Shown piece by piece: positions 49,749-58,726 of a DNA stretch of 64,000 nucleotides. Under the pieces are notes generated by a model. The model was given only the letters and a program-made list of their open reading frames with translations, ran no database searches and was not told where the DNA came from. The stretch lies in assembly GCA_913063325.1 (NCBI GenBank), contig CAJXYE010000013.1:26760-90759 (forward strand), in the 5' to 3' direction. The position numbers and the translations under genes are program-made. Source of the stretch: an uncultured Colwellia sp. (lineage in GTDB: Bacteria > Pseudomonadota > Gammaproteobacteria > Enterobacterales > Alteromonadaceae). How positions within the stretch are numbered: the first letter of the stretch is position 1; every line of letters starts with the position of its first letter.

Positions 49749-52604
49749 TTACAAGGTACTGAAATTATCAAAATAGAAAGTCCAGTTCGCGGCATCACCT
49801 TCGGCATCACCCATTACACCATTTTCAAAAATCAGCGTAAGTCGAGTTTCACCTGTACTCGTGCTGCCAGTAAAATCAAAGCTCAACTCTTCCCAGCCTG
49901 AACCGGTATGATTTACCGTTTGTTCGGCATTCATATCGTCAAATTTAACCAATACTGGTACAGCGCGTTGTGACCAAACCTTCATGGTAACAACCGTGTT
50001 AGAGGGGATAGCCACAGGGGTAGCAAATGTCATCGTAGAGCCTGCCCAAGTTTGACTTGCGAACTTTTGCATCTGGCCAACTTGAGCGCTGCTATTTAAC
50101 TCTGTTGATTGTGGATTAGCAATAACCGATGCCGCGCCGCCGTCAAAATCGCTAAATACATAAGCTGTTGGAGATGCTTCAAAATCTATAGTTGAACTTT
50201 CGCCAGGTATTACATCTTCCCCTGGAGTAGCTTCACCGACTTGCCAACGAATGTTATCTAACTGCAACGTAACACCCTGTTGATCTCCCCATTTAGGAAA
50301 AAGAACCAAGCCAGTATTAGTTGAACTAATATTTAGTCCGTAGCCAATTAAGGTTGATACAGGAATAGAGATAGTTTCCCACTCACCATCACCAATAACA
50401 CCTAACGATTGATCGCCTGTACCACAAGGGCTAACACAGTCAACTTTGAAAGTGATACCGCCAGTAGTGCTGGCATAATCTGTCACTTTAATGTCAAAAA
50501 TCAAATCACCTTCACTAAATGAACTTAAATCAACAGGCTGAGTAGATTGAATATAAAACACGCCATCGCCGCCATCAGCATCAAAAACAACCTCTAAAAC
50601 GGTGTCATGCTCTGCTTCGTCGGTTTCAACTAATTGCCAAGTTACGTGATTACTGGTATCGCCAGTATAATAATCAGTATTAGCAATATTATCCCAGCCG
50701 CCAGCACCATTAGTCCAAACAGCGCTGTTAACAGTATCACTAAAGACTTCCAGTACGTCTGTGTTTATTTCAACTGATGGTGCTTTTATAGCACAACCAT
50801 TGTTATTTTTGTGAGCACAGGCAACTTGAATATTGTCTACTTGCACATGCGCTGCAGCGCTAAATTCCATCACGAATATATTAACAACCGCTGAGGTATT
50901 AAGGGCTTGTTCACCAGGTGTTGCAATTAGATCGTTAATAGGTACTGAAAGTGAAATCCAAGTATCCTTAGCTAAATCGGCTACTGCGAAAGATTTGAAT
51001 CCGAGTGCAGGCCAACCACTGTCCATTTTTATAGTTATAGTACTATCTTCTGGTGTTACAGCACTGTCGATATATAAATCGAATTTTATCTCACCCGCAG
51101 CTAACTCCCACCACTTGGTCGAATTCCCCATGCCAAATAAATCAAATATTTCACCGTCTACCGAGCTAATAGCAATATTGCCCTTATCACTGGTGTTAAT
51201 ATCTAATACTATGCCTTGCTCACCACCTGCATCTTGTTCTTCTAATGTAATACCACCATTATCCCAAGCAATACTCGCCTTTAATTCTCGAGTAATTTGC
51301 ACTCCATCTATTTGCCAGCTCAGTTCGCTTATACCATCGTCAAATAATGTTTGGCTTGCAGTAAACACACCACCTGGCGCTGACGGTACAACGGTTGAGT
51401 TGATATTGTTGGCACAACCTACACCGGACTCTTCACCACTGTCACATTGATAAACACGAACGTAATCAACTAACATTTCAGCAGGAAATACAGTCTCTGC
51501 GTTTGGAGATCCCGGCCAGTATCCCCCAACAGCTAAATTGAATAACAGATGAAAGTCTTGATTAAATGGCGCTTTTGGTGCCGAAACATAACCTTTCTCA
51601 TCACCGCCGTAAAAATAACTCCACCAAGTATCCGAGCTTACGGTTGCGAAATGCACATCATCAATAAACCAACGAATTTCGTCTTGTTCCCATTCTATTG
51701 CGTAGGTATGAAAGTCATCAATTGGTGTTCTGTCAGCATTTCCTCCAGAACTTGTATTTAGTGGCCAAGGCATACCGTAATGTAATGTACCGTAGGTTAC
51801 TTCATCATTTTCACCAGGACTAACAACCTCCATAATATCGATTTCACCACCTGAAGCCCAACCACCATAAGCGCTATCGGTTGGCAACATCCAAAATGCC
51901 GACCATAAACCTTGACCTATAGGTGTTTTTACACGAGCTTCGATACGGCCATATTTTATATCTACTTTATTATCACTGCGCATTCGACCAGATGTGTAAG
52001 GGTAACCATTGGTCGGCTCTTCTTTCGCGGCGATCACAAGGTTGCCATCAGCTACAGTAATATTTTCTGCTTTATACCATTCTTGCTCAGCATTACCCCA
52101 AGCTGTTAAACCATACTCAGAGCCATCACCCGTTTGAATATTCCAATTATCGGTATTCAATGTCGTTCCATCAAATTCATCACTCCATACCAGTGACCAT
52201 GCACCACCTGAAGTGGCAAGAGAAACGCTAATGACGAACGATTGTGAAACTTCGTCTTGTCCGTCACTTACCGTAATAGTGACAGCATGACCACCAACAT
52301 CGGAGGACGATGGTGTACCAAATAATTCACCGCTAGCTGCATCAAAGCTTAACCAGCTTGGCAATTCAGTAGCTGATAAATTTATGCTGTCATCAGCATC
52401 TGCATCACTTGTCACGACTGTGTAGCTATATGAAACATTAGTTTGTGCTGTTAGTCCGGGAGTTGAATCAACAACTGGCGCACTATTTCTATCAATTATT
52501 TGAGGTGCGTCAGGCCCATCAGCATCTGTAATACAACCACTTAAAGCTAAAGAAATACTGGCAATTAGCATCGTCTTTTGAAACATGGAGTGCTTTCTTA
52601 TCAT
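49749..52604 (-). CDS. Multi-domain GH16 laminarinase lipoprotein
   Basis: A 951-residue outer-surface enzyme for endo-cleavage of beta-1,3-glucan. The lipobox is LSGC (Cys24). A cadherin-like/He_PIG domain covers about 41-128 (NSAPVVDSTP to FVISV). The GH16 domain (about 137-388) has GGEIDIMEV with catalytic Glu254, Asp256 and Glu259 and WSDEFDG, GRMRSDNKVDIKYGRIEARVK and NLAVGGYWPG, typical of GH16 subfamily 3 laminarinases. About 400-610 and 620-790 are two beta-sandwich, CBM-like modules, and 805-951 is a third (IDFEASPTAYVFSDFDGG to FYFDNFSTL) that resembles a module of the protein at 62.0 kb. It has its own promoter region, shared with the divergent phosphorylase gene. Confidence 0.92.
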   Translation of the reverse strand: MIRKHSMFQKTMLIASISLALSGCITDADGPDAPQIIDRNSAPVVDSTPGLTAQTNVSYSYTVVTSDADADDSINLSATELPSWLSFDAASGELFGTPSSSDVGGHAVTITVSDGQDEVSQSFVISVSLATSGGAWSLVWSDEFDGTTLNTDNWNIQTGDGSEYGLTAWGNAEQEWYKAENITVADGNLVIAAKEEPTNGYPYTSGRMRSDNKVDIKYGRIEARVKTPIGQGLWSAFWMLPTDSAYGGWASGGEIDIMEVVSPGENDEVTYGTLHYGMPWPLNTSSGGNADRTPIDDFHTYAIEWEQDEIRWFIDDVHFATVSSDTWWSYFYGGDEKGYVSAPKAPFNQDFHLLFNLAVGGYWPGSPNAETVFPAEMLVDYVRVYQCDSGEESGVGCANNINSTVVPSAPGGVFTASQTLFDDGISELSWQIDGVQITRELKASIAWDNGGITLEEQDAGGEQGIVLDINTSDKGNIAISSVDGEIFDLFGMGNSTKWWELAAGEIKFDLYIDSAVTPEDSTITIKMDSGWPALGFKSFAVADLAKDTWISLSVPINDLIATPGEQALNTSAVVNIFVMEFSAAAHVQVDNIQVACAHKNNNGCAIKAPSVEINTDVLEVFSDTVNSAVWTNGAGGWDNIANTDYYTGDTSNHVTWQLVETDEAEHDTVLEVVFDADGGDGVFYIQSTQPVDLSSFSEGDLIFDIKVTDYASTTGGITFKVDCVSPCGTGDQSLGVIGDGEWETISIPVSTLIGYGLNISSTNTGLVLFPKWGDQQGVTLQLDNIRWQVGEATPGEDVIPGESSTIDFEASPTAYVFSDFDGGAASVIANPQSTELNSSAQVGQMQKFASQTWAGSTMTFATPVAIPSNTVVTMKVWSQRAVPVLVKFDDMNAEQTVNHTGSGWEELSFDFTGSTSTGETRLTLIFENGVMGDAEGDAANWTFYFDNFSTL

Positions 52605-53133
52605 TTTATACCCACTATTAAAAAGGATCAGGAACTATGTAAAGTTGCAGGTCTGACAAGATAATTATAGTGAAAAACGCTCAAGCGGACTAAGGGGGAG
52701 ATGAAGTGAACAACTAGCTATATAAGATGTTAATTTTCATGGTTAAAGCGCTATTTTATTGACTTCATAGGGTTAATTTCTTGGTTTGATATTCTCGCTA
52801 AAAGTCAGTACTTGTCGTATCCACCGCATACCCAGTCCGTCTTAACTCGTTTTTATTGTCATTATTTCAGGCTACTTTATTGTTAAATGAAATTATTGAA
52901 TATCAAACAATAAATTTATTGTTTATTGATACTTATTGAAGGTTAGAAAAGCATAAAAACACTTAGCATAATTAGTAGCTTAAAAAATCATTTCGAAAGT
53001 ATTAATAAAATAACGAGTAGATACAGATATAAAAACAAAACTGTACAAACTAATCTGAGTATTTAAGTAGTTATGCCGTGCCAGTAGATTTGGTTTTGGT
53101 ATAGATATACCTCTAGTTTAGGTAGGGATTAAA
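52605..53133. promoter_or_regulatory. Divergent promoter region of the GH16 and phosphorylase genes
   Basis: This 529-bp gap has no gene. It holds AAAGCGCTATTT (52745-52756), with the AGCGCT core of LacI-family operators, TCCGTCTT (52836-52843), also found before the GH3/symporter pair, and GGTATA-GA-TATACC (53098-53111) 22 bp before the phosphorylase start. All are candidates only. Confidence 0.35.
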
Positions 53134-56100
53134 ATGAAAAATTGTGAAATAAACAACAGTCAAACAACCGGTGAATTTATAATGTTAGATGGTGAGCGAT
53201 ATTACGCCATTAATAATGTTAACAAGATGGCGCCATTTTTTATCAGTGTCGTTTCAAATAGTGATCATTGGTTATTTGTATCATCAACGGGCGGATTAAC
53301 CGCTGGCAGAGTTTCTCCTGAAACTGCATTATTTCCTTATATCACGGTTGATAGAATTCATGAAAGTGATCTTCACACCGGTTGTAAAACATTATTGCGT
53401 GTAGAACATGATGGGGACATTGTAAATTGGGAACCTTTTAACCGTGAACACGACAATCGTTATAAAATCACCCGTAATTTATATAAAAATTTATTGGGTA
53501 ATAAGCTTTGTTTTGAAGAAATAAATGAAGATCTTCAGCTTAAATATAAGTACACATGGGCGACAAGTGAAGAGTTTGGTTTTGTACGTCAATGTGAGTT
53601 GGTAAACTTATCAAACAAGCCTTTAAATATTGATCTTATCGATGGTTTTCAAAATATTTTACCTGCTGGAACCCCACGTTTTACGCAAACTAATTCAAGT
53701 AACTTAGTTGATGCATACAAGTGGACTGAATTGGATGAAAGTTCAGGGTTGGCATTTTTTACTCTTTATTCAGGTATTACTGATAAAGCAGAGCCTTGTG
53801 AGTCATTAAAAACAAACACTGTATTTTGTTCGGGTTTAGAGCAATCAAAAATTTTACTGTCTTCAGAGCAATTATCGCTTTTTCGAAGAGGGATATCAGT
53901 AAAACAAGAAGCACATAAGCGTGGCATTCGTGGCGCATTCTTAGTTAACTCAACTATAGCACTCGAGCCACATAAGAATAAAACCTGGCAATTTGTTGCT
54001 AATTTAGAGCAAAATCAAAGCCAAGCTACAGCACTGCGTAGTCAGTTATCTCATACCGCAAAACTGGAAAACAACATAAAGTGCTCTATTGAGCTGGGCT
54101 CAGATAATTTAGCTCGGATTATGGCGACTGCAGATGCCTTTCAGGTGACTGCAGAAGAAAATGTCTCAGTACATCATTACGCCAACGTACAATTCAATGT
54201 ATTGCGTGGTGGTGCTTTTGATAACCATTACCAAGTATCATCAAAAGATTTCTCAAGTACCGTTAATTTATTTAATAGTGATATCTATTTACGCCACCAA
54301 GAATTCTTTAGATGTTTGCCAGAGAGCATAAATACCGAGCAGTTGCTTGAAGTTGTTCAACAACAGGAAGATCAGCAACTTGAGCGACTTTGTTATGAAT
54401 ATCTACCGATTTTCTTTGGTCGAAGACATGGGGACCCGAGTCGTCCATGGAATCAGTTTGCCATTAAACTAAAAGATGACGACAACAATAGTTTGTTAAC
54501 TTATCAAGGTAATTGGCGAGATATTTTTCAAAATTGGGAAGCGCTAACATTTAGCTATCCACAATTTATTGAAAATGTGATTGCCAAATTCGTTAATGCT
54601 TCGACTATTGATGGCTATAACCCATATAGAATTACTAAAGAAGGCATTGACTGGGAGGTTGAAGAGCCAGATGACCCATGGAGTTATATTGGCTACTGGG
54701 GTGATCACCAAATCATTTATTTGCAAAAAATGTTGGAACTTTCAAAAGAGTTCCACCCAGAAAAACTCAGTGAGCTATTAAGACAGCCACTTTTTAGTTA
54801 TGCCAATGTTCCGTATAGAATAAAACCGTTTAATGCATTAGTTAAAAATGCGAAAAGTACTGTTACTTATGATGACGATCTGGCTGAGCGCATTGAAAAA
54901 CGTGTTAGCAAAATAGGTGCAGATGGTAAGTTGATGCTCGACTCAAGTGGCGACGTTTATCAAGTTAACCTACTTGAAAAATTAATGGTACCGCTACTTT
55001 GTAAGTTGGGTAATTTAGTCATAGACGGAGGTATTTGGTTAAACACCCAAAGGCCTGAATGGAATGATGCCAATAATGCTTTAGTGGGTCAGGGTGTATC
55101 AGTCGTTACTTTATATTATTTACGCAGATATGTTTGTTTCTTGCAAACACTGCTAACGAATGAATCAGAATCAACCATTATCTCTAAAGAAGTAAATGAT
55201 TGGATTGTTGAAACGGCAAATGCGTTAAAGAAAGTGCGTCCGCTATTAAATAATGGACCGATAAGTGCTGATGAACGTTATCAATGCGCAGCTGAACTTG
55301 GACAAGCATCGAGTCGTTATCGCGAAACAATTTACCAACAAGAAGCCTTTACTGGAAAGATGTTACAACCCATTGAGCAAATAAAGTCCATGCTTGACGA
55401 TGCGTTGGCAGCTATTGAGCACACCATAAGCACTAATGAACGTGAAGATGGCCTTTACAATGCCTACAACTTACTTGCCTTTGAACAAGAAAGCTTAACT
55501 ATTGATGACCTTTATCCTATGTTGGAAGGGCAGGTTGCAGCACTAAGCTCGGGCTCATTTAGTTCTGAAAAAGTTATATCGGTAGTGGAGGCTTTATTTA
55601 AAAGTGACGTTTATCGTGCTGATCAAGACACTTTTATGCTTTATCCAGATAGAAAACTACCAAGCTTTTTACAAAAAAACTGTGTTGATTCTACTAAAGT
55701 TCAAGATGTTTTACTGTTAAAGCAAATGCTCAAAGAGCAGGATGAACGCATTATTTTACAAGATAGTGATGGCTTATATCGCTTCAATGCTGACCTTACT
55801 AATGCTGATGACTTAATGGCAGAACTAGATACACTTTCTGGTGTTTATGGCGACTTAGTCGAGATGTCGAGATCTTCTTTAGCAGAGCTTTACGAAGAAG
55901 TCTTTAATCATCAGGAGTTTACAGGGCGCTCTGGTGGAATGTTTGGTTTTGAAGGTTTAGGCAGTATTTATTGGCATATGGTTGCCAAGTTATTGCTAGC
56001 GGTAGAAGAAAACTTTTTCACAGCATTAGATAATGGCGAGAGTAAAGATGTTTGCCAGCATTTAGGTAACTTATATTATCGAGTGCGTGAAGGTTTAGGT

Positions 56101-56583
56101 TTTAATAAAACGCCGAATGAATATGGTGCATTTCCTGCTGATCCATATTCTCATACACCAAAGCATGCCGGTGCTCAACAACCAGGGATGACAGGACAAG
56201 TTAAAGAAGAAATACTTACCCGTTTTGGTGAGTTGGGTATTCGAGTCAAAGAAGGTGTCGTTCAATTTCAAACTAATTTATTACGTTCATGTGAATTTGT
56301 TAAAGAAGCAACGCCATTTTCATATTTAGATGTTGATGATAATTGGCAAGAAATTACTGTACCTAAATCGGGACTAGCCTTTACTTGGTGTCAGGTACCC
56401 GTTGTTTATCAATTAAGTGATAGTGAAGAGCCTGCACTGACGATTACATTCAAAGATGGGACACAGCAAGGCTTAAGCCAATTAACGCTACCCGCGAAGG
56501 AAAGCTCAAACCTATTTTTACGTAATGGTCAAATTCGTCAAATTTCACTCAATCTAAATTCAACTCAACTTTTTGCTGAATAA
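53134..56583 (+). CDS. Putative beta-1,3-oligoglucan phosphorylase (GH149/GH161/GH94-related)
   Basis: A 1149-residue cytoplasmic protein without signal peptide. Residues about 1-300 are a beta-sandwich-like domain (ERYYAINNVNKMAPFFISVVSNSDHWLFVSSTGGLTAGRV), and about 320-1060 look like the helical (alpha/alpha)6 barrel of GH94-type phosphorylases. RPEWNDANNAL (Asp645) resembles the W-N-D segment holding the general acid of that clan, and YNPYRITKEG and GYWGDHQ are further conserved-looking parts. Size and company with GH16, GH17 and GH3 fit GH149, whose enzymes phosphorolyse beta-1,3-glucans to glucose 1-phosphate. The family number is inferred; GH161 or an unclassified relative is possible. 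The SD-like TAGGTAGGG precedes the ATG. Confidence 0.65.
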   Translation: MKNCEINNSQTTGEFIMLDGERYYAINNVNKMAPFFISVVSNSDHWLFVSSTGGLTAGRVSPETALFPYITVDRIHESDLHTGCKTLLRVEHDGDIVNWEPFNREHDNRYKITRNLYKNLLGNKLCFEEINEDLQLKYKYTWATSEEFGFVRQCELVNLSNKPLNIDLIDGFQNILPAGTPRFTQTNSSNLVDAYKWTELDESSGLAFFTLYSGITDKAEPCESLKTNTVFCSGLEQSKILLSSEQLSLFRRGISVKQEAHKRGIRGAFLVNSTIALEPHKNKTWQFVANLEQNQSQATALRSQLSHTAKLENNIKCSIELGSDNLARIMATADAFQVTAEENVSVHHYANVQFNVLRGGAFDNHYQVSSKDFSSTVNLFNSDIYLRHQEFFRCLPESINTEQLLEVVQQQEDQQLERLCYEYLPIFFGRRHGDPSRPWNQFAIKLKDDDNNSLLTYQGNWRDIFQNWEALTFSYPQFIENVIAKFVNASTIDGYNPYRITKEGIDWEVEEPDDPWSYIGYWGDHQIIYLQKMLELSKEFHPEKLSELLRQPLFSYANVPYRIKPFNALVKNAKSTVTYDDDLAERIEKRVSKIGADGKLMLDSSGDVYQVNLLEKLMVPLLCKLGNLVIDGGIWLNTQRPEWNDANNALVGQGVSVVTLYYLRRYVCFLQTLLTNESESTIISKEVNDWIVETANALKKVRPLLNNGPISADERYQCAAELGQASSRYRETIYQQEAFTGKMLQPIEQIKSMLDDALAAIEHTISTNEREDGLYNAYNLLAFEQESLTIDDLYPMLEGQVAALSSGSFSSEKVISVVEALFKSDVYRADQDTFMLYPDRKLPSFLQKNCVDSTKVQDVLLLKQMLKEQDERIILQDSDGLYRFNADLTNADDLMAELDTLSGVYGDLVEMSRSSLAELYEEVFNHQEFTGRSGGMFGFEGLGSIYWHMVAKLLLAVEENFFTALDNGESKDVCQHLGNLYYRVREGLGFNKTPNEYGAFPADPYSHTPKHAGAQQPGMTGQVKEEILTRFGELGIRVKEGVVQFQTNLLRSCEFVKEATPFSYLDVDDNWQEITVPKSGLAFTWCQVPVVYQLSDSEEPALTITFKDGTQQGLSQLTLPAKESSNLFLRNGQIRQISLNLNSTQLFAE

Positions 56584-56595
56584 AAGCATTAATAA

Positions 56596-56622
56596 AACAC
56601 CACTTGAAAATGAAGTGGTGTT
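56596..56622 (+). promoter_or_regulatory. Hairpin between the phosphorylase and GH17 genes
   Basis: AACACCACTT and AAGTGGTGTT form a perfect 10-bp stem with a seven-base loop, followed by CTTTGGAG, the ribosome site of the GH17 gene. It may stabilise or attenuate the downstream message. Confidence 0.5.
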
Positions 56623-56636
56623 CTTTGGAGAACGCT

Positions 56637-57524
56637 ATGTCGAGTAAATACAATAAGCATATGTCTTTAGCGGGAATGAATGTTGGCCATTCATCTCGAG
56701 AAGAAATGAAAAGTGCGGTTACTAAGGTTCTTGATAATAAAATTCATGGTATTTCCTTTAGCCCTTATGTAGAAGGGCAAGGGCCAGGAACCATTATAAC
56801 AGAAGCTCAAATAACAGAGCGTTTGGCTGTTATTTCGCCAAATGTTAACTGGATTCGATCTTTTTCTTGTACAGACGGTAATGAGAATATTCCAAAAATT
56901 GCTAAACAACAGGGACTAAAAACCTTAGTTGGTGCGTGGTTGGATGATGATTTAGAAAATAATGAAAAAGAGATCAATAACCTTATAGAAGTTGCAAGAC
57001 AAGGTTACGCCGATATTGTTGCCGTTGGCAATGAAGTTTTACTTCGTGAAGATTTAACTGAAGAACAACTAATAACATACATTAAACGAGTAAAATCGGC
57101 ATTACCTGACATAGAAGTGGGTTATGTGGATGCCTACTACGAATTTGAAGTACATCCTAATATTACCGATGCTTGTGATGTGATTTTGGCTAACTGTTAT
57201 CCATTTTGGGAAGGATGTGCTCTTGAGTACTCCATACTTTACATGAAAGATATGTATCGTCGTGCAATCAAAATAGGTAATGGTAAGAAAGTTATTATTA
57301 CTGAAACAGGTTGGCCAAACGAAGGTCCTGAAGAATGGGGCGCAGTGCCTTCTTATGAAAATGCCATAAAGTATTTTCTTGGCACATATCAATGGGCAGA
57401 AGAAGAAGACATTGATGTGTTCTATTTTTCATCCTTTGATGAGGCTTGGAAAGTGGAAGATGAAGGTGGTGTGGGTGCACATTGGGGACTTTGGAATAAA
57501 GACGGAAAATTGAAATATGTTTAA
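56637..57524 (+). CDS. GH17 beta-1,3-glucanase-like protein, first copy
   Basis: A 295-residue TIM-barrel protein of family GH17. The acid/base is Glu133 in VAVGNEVLL and the nucleophile Glu223 in IITETGWP, both canonical; the start MSLAGMNVG and the end VFYFSSFDEAWKVEDEGGVGAHWGLW also fit. GH17 enzymes hydrolyse or transglycosylate beta-1,3-glucan. It has no signal peptide, so it should act in the cytoplasm on imported oligosaccharides. The ATG at 56637 is chosen because GGAG lies six bases upstream and the hairpin at 56596 disfavours a start at 56604. The next gene overlaps its end by 8 bases. Confidence 0.9.
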   Translation: MSSKYNKHMSLAGMNVGHSSREEMKSAVTKVLDNKIHGISFSPYVEGQGPGTIITEAQITERLAVISPNVNWIRSFSCTDGNENIPKIAKQQGLKTLVGAWLDDDLENNEKEINNLIEVARQGYADIVAVGNEVLLREDLTEEQLITYIKRVKSALPDIEVGYVDAYYEFEVHPNITDACDVILANCYPFWEGCALEYSILYMKDMYRRAIKIGNGKKVIITETGWPNEGPEEWGAVPSYENAIKYFLGTYQWAEEEDIDVFYFSSFDEAWKVEDEGGVGAHWGLWNKDGKLKYV

Positions 57525-58509
57525 AAAACACAGTGATAAAGTAGCAACAATTAGTTCTATGAATTTAAATCATGCCAATGCAATTTGTTATTCGGGTTAT
57601 CGTGATGGTCAAAATCCGAGAGAAGGGATATATCCAAGCTATGATGAAGTAAAAGAAGATTTACTTATTTTGGCGAAAAACTGGCACTTTCTTAGAATTT
57701 ACGATTGCGGACCACACGCTAACATAGTATTAGATGTTATTCGCACAGAAGCATTACACTTCAAAGTAATGCTTGGCGTTGATATGGCTGCTGAAATGAG
57801 TAATCCTCATTGCCCGTGGGGGGCCGAATTTAGTGAAGAAACCCTTAGCGCTAACAGACAACAAAACTGCAATGAAATTCATAAAATGATCGGGCTATCG
57901 ACAAAATATGATGACATTGTGTTTTCGGTATCTGTAGGTAATGAGGCTAGCGTTGAATGGACTGATCATATGGTACCTGTTGAACGACTTGTGACTTATG
58001 TGAAACAAATTAAAAAGGAAATTAAGCAACCCGTTACTTTTTGTGAGAACTATGTTCCTTGGACGTACAAATTGGAGCCTTTAGTCGCTGAGTTAGACTT
58101 TATTTCTATTCATACTTATCCTGCATGGGAATTCCGTACCATGGAAGATGCCCTCGAGTATACTAAACAAAATTATTATAGTGTGGCTAACCACTACCCT
58201 GATAAACCAGTGATTATAACTGAAGCGGGTTGGACAACAGCGTCAAATGGTCGTGGAATCGAACCATGGAATGCTAATGAAGACTTACAGGCACACTACT
58301 ATGAACAATTGCTTGCATGGACTACCCAAGAGAAAATTTTAACATTTGTCTTTGAAGCATTTGATGAGCCATGGAAGGGCTCGTCAGATCCACTAGAGCC
58401 AGAAAAGCATTGGGGATTGTTTTATGTTGATCGCACGCCCAAGTTAGTGATGAAAGATATTTATCCTAGTACCGTAATAGATATTAAGCAAAAGAACGAT
58501 GTAACTTAG
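57517..58509 (+). CDS. GH17 beta-1,3-glucanase-like protein, second copy
   Basis: A 330-residue TIM-barrel protein of family GH17, with acid/base Glu143 in SVSVGNEASVEW and nucleophile Glu236 in VIITEAGWT. The NLNHANAICYSGYRDGQNPREGIYPSYDEVKEDL start and the end VFEAFDEPWKGSSDPLEPEKHWGLF are family-like. It differs strongly from the first copy, so the two are likely to have different chain-length or linkage preferences and not to be recent duplicates. No signal peptide. Its start lies inside the previous gene (8-bp overlap), so translation is coupled. Confidence 0.88.
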   Translation: MFKKHSDKVATISSMNLNHANAICYSGYRDGQNPREGIYPSYDEVKEDLLILAKNWHFLRIYDCGPHANIVLDVIRTEALHFKVMLGVDMAAEMSNPHCPWGAEFSEETLSANRQQNCNEIHKMIGLSTKYDDIVFSVSVGNEASVEWTDHMVPVERLVTYVKQIKKEIKQPVTFCENYVPWTYKLEPLVAELDFISIHTYPAWEFRTMEDALEYTKQNYYSVANHYPDKPVIITEAGWTTASNGRGIEPWNANEDLQAHYYEQLLAWTTQEKILTFVFEAFDEPWKGSSDPLEPEKHWGLFYVDRTPKLVMKDIYPSTVIDIKQKNDVT

Positions 58510-58540
58510 TTTCGTTTACCTGTTCAATACTGCCTTATTT

Positions 58541-58580
58541 AATAACCCCCGCTTTTTAATAAAACGGGGGTTATTGCTTA
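58541..58580 (+). terminator. Terminator of the phosphorylase-GH17-GH17 operon
   Basis: AATAACCCCCG and CGGGGGTTATT form a perfect 11-bp stem with a 13-base loop, followed by GCTTATA, 32 bp after the stop. Confidence 0.8.
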
Positions 58581-58726
58581 TATAGTCTAAGATAATTAAT
58601 TAATGGCTTTTATTTTTTTTTACTATTTGCGCTAAAGTGGGTAATGCATGCGACGTATAGGATTTTTACATTCGATCCTGTTGTTCATAAGTTGTAATAT
58701 AATAAGTTGTACCTTCAGGAGTCCTT

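Noticed and set aside
50833..51450. 205-residue plus-strand frame inside the large GH16 gene
   Set aside because: Antisense to a gene with well-defined domains; the peptide has no family features.
56604..56636. Upstream start for the first GH17 gene
   Set aside because: It falls inside a 10-bp-stem hairpin with no ribosome site; the ATG at 56637 has GGAG at ideal spacing.
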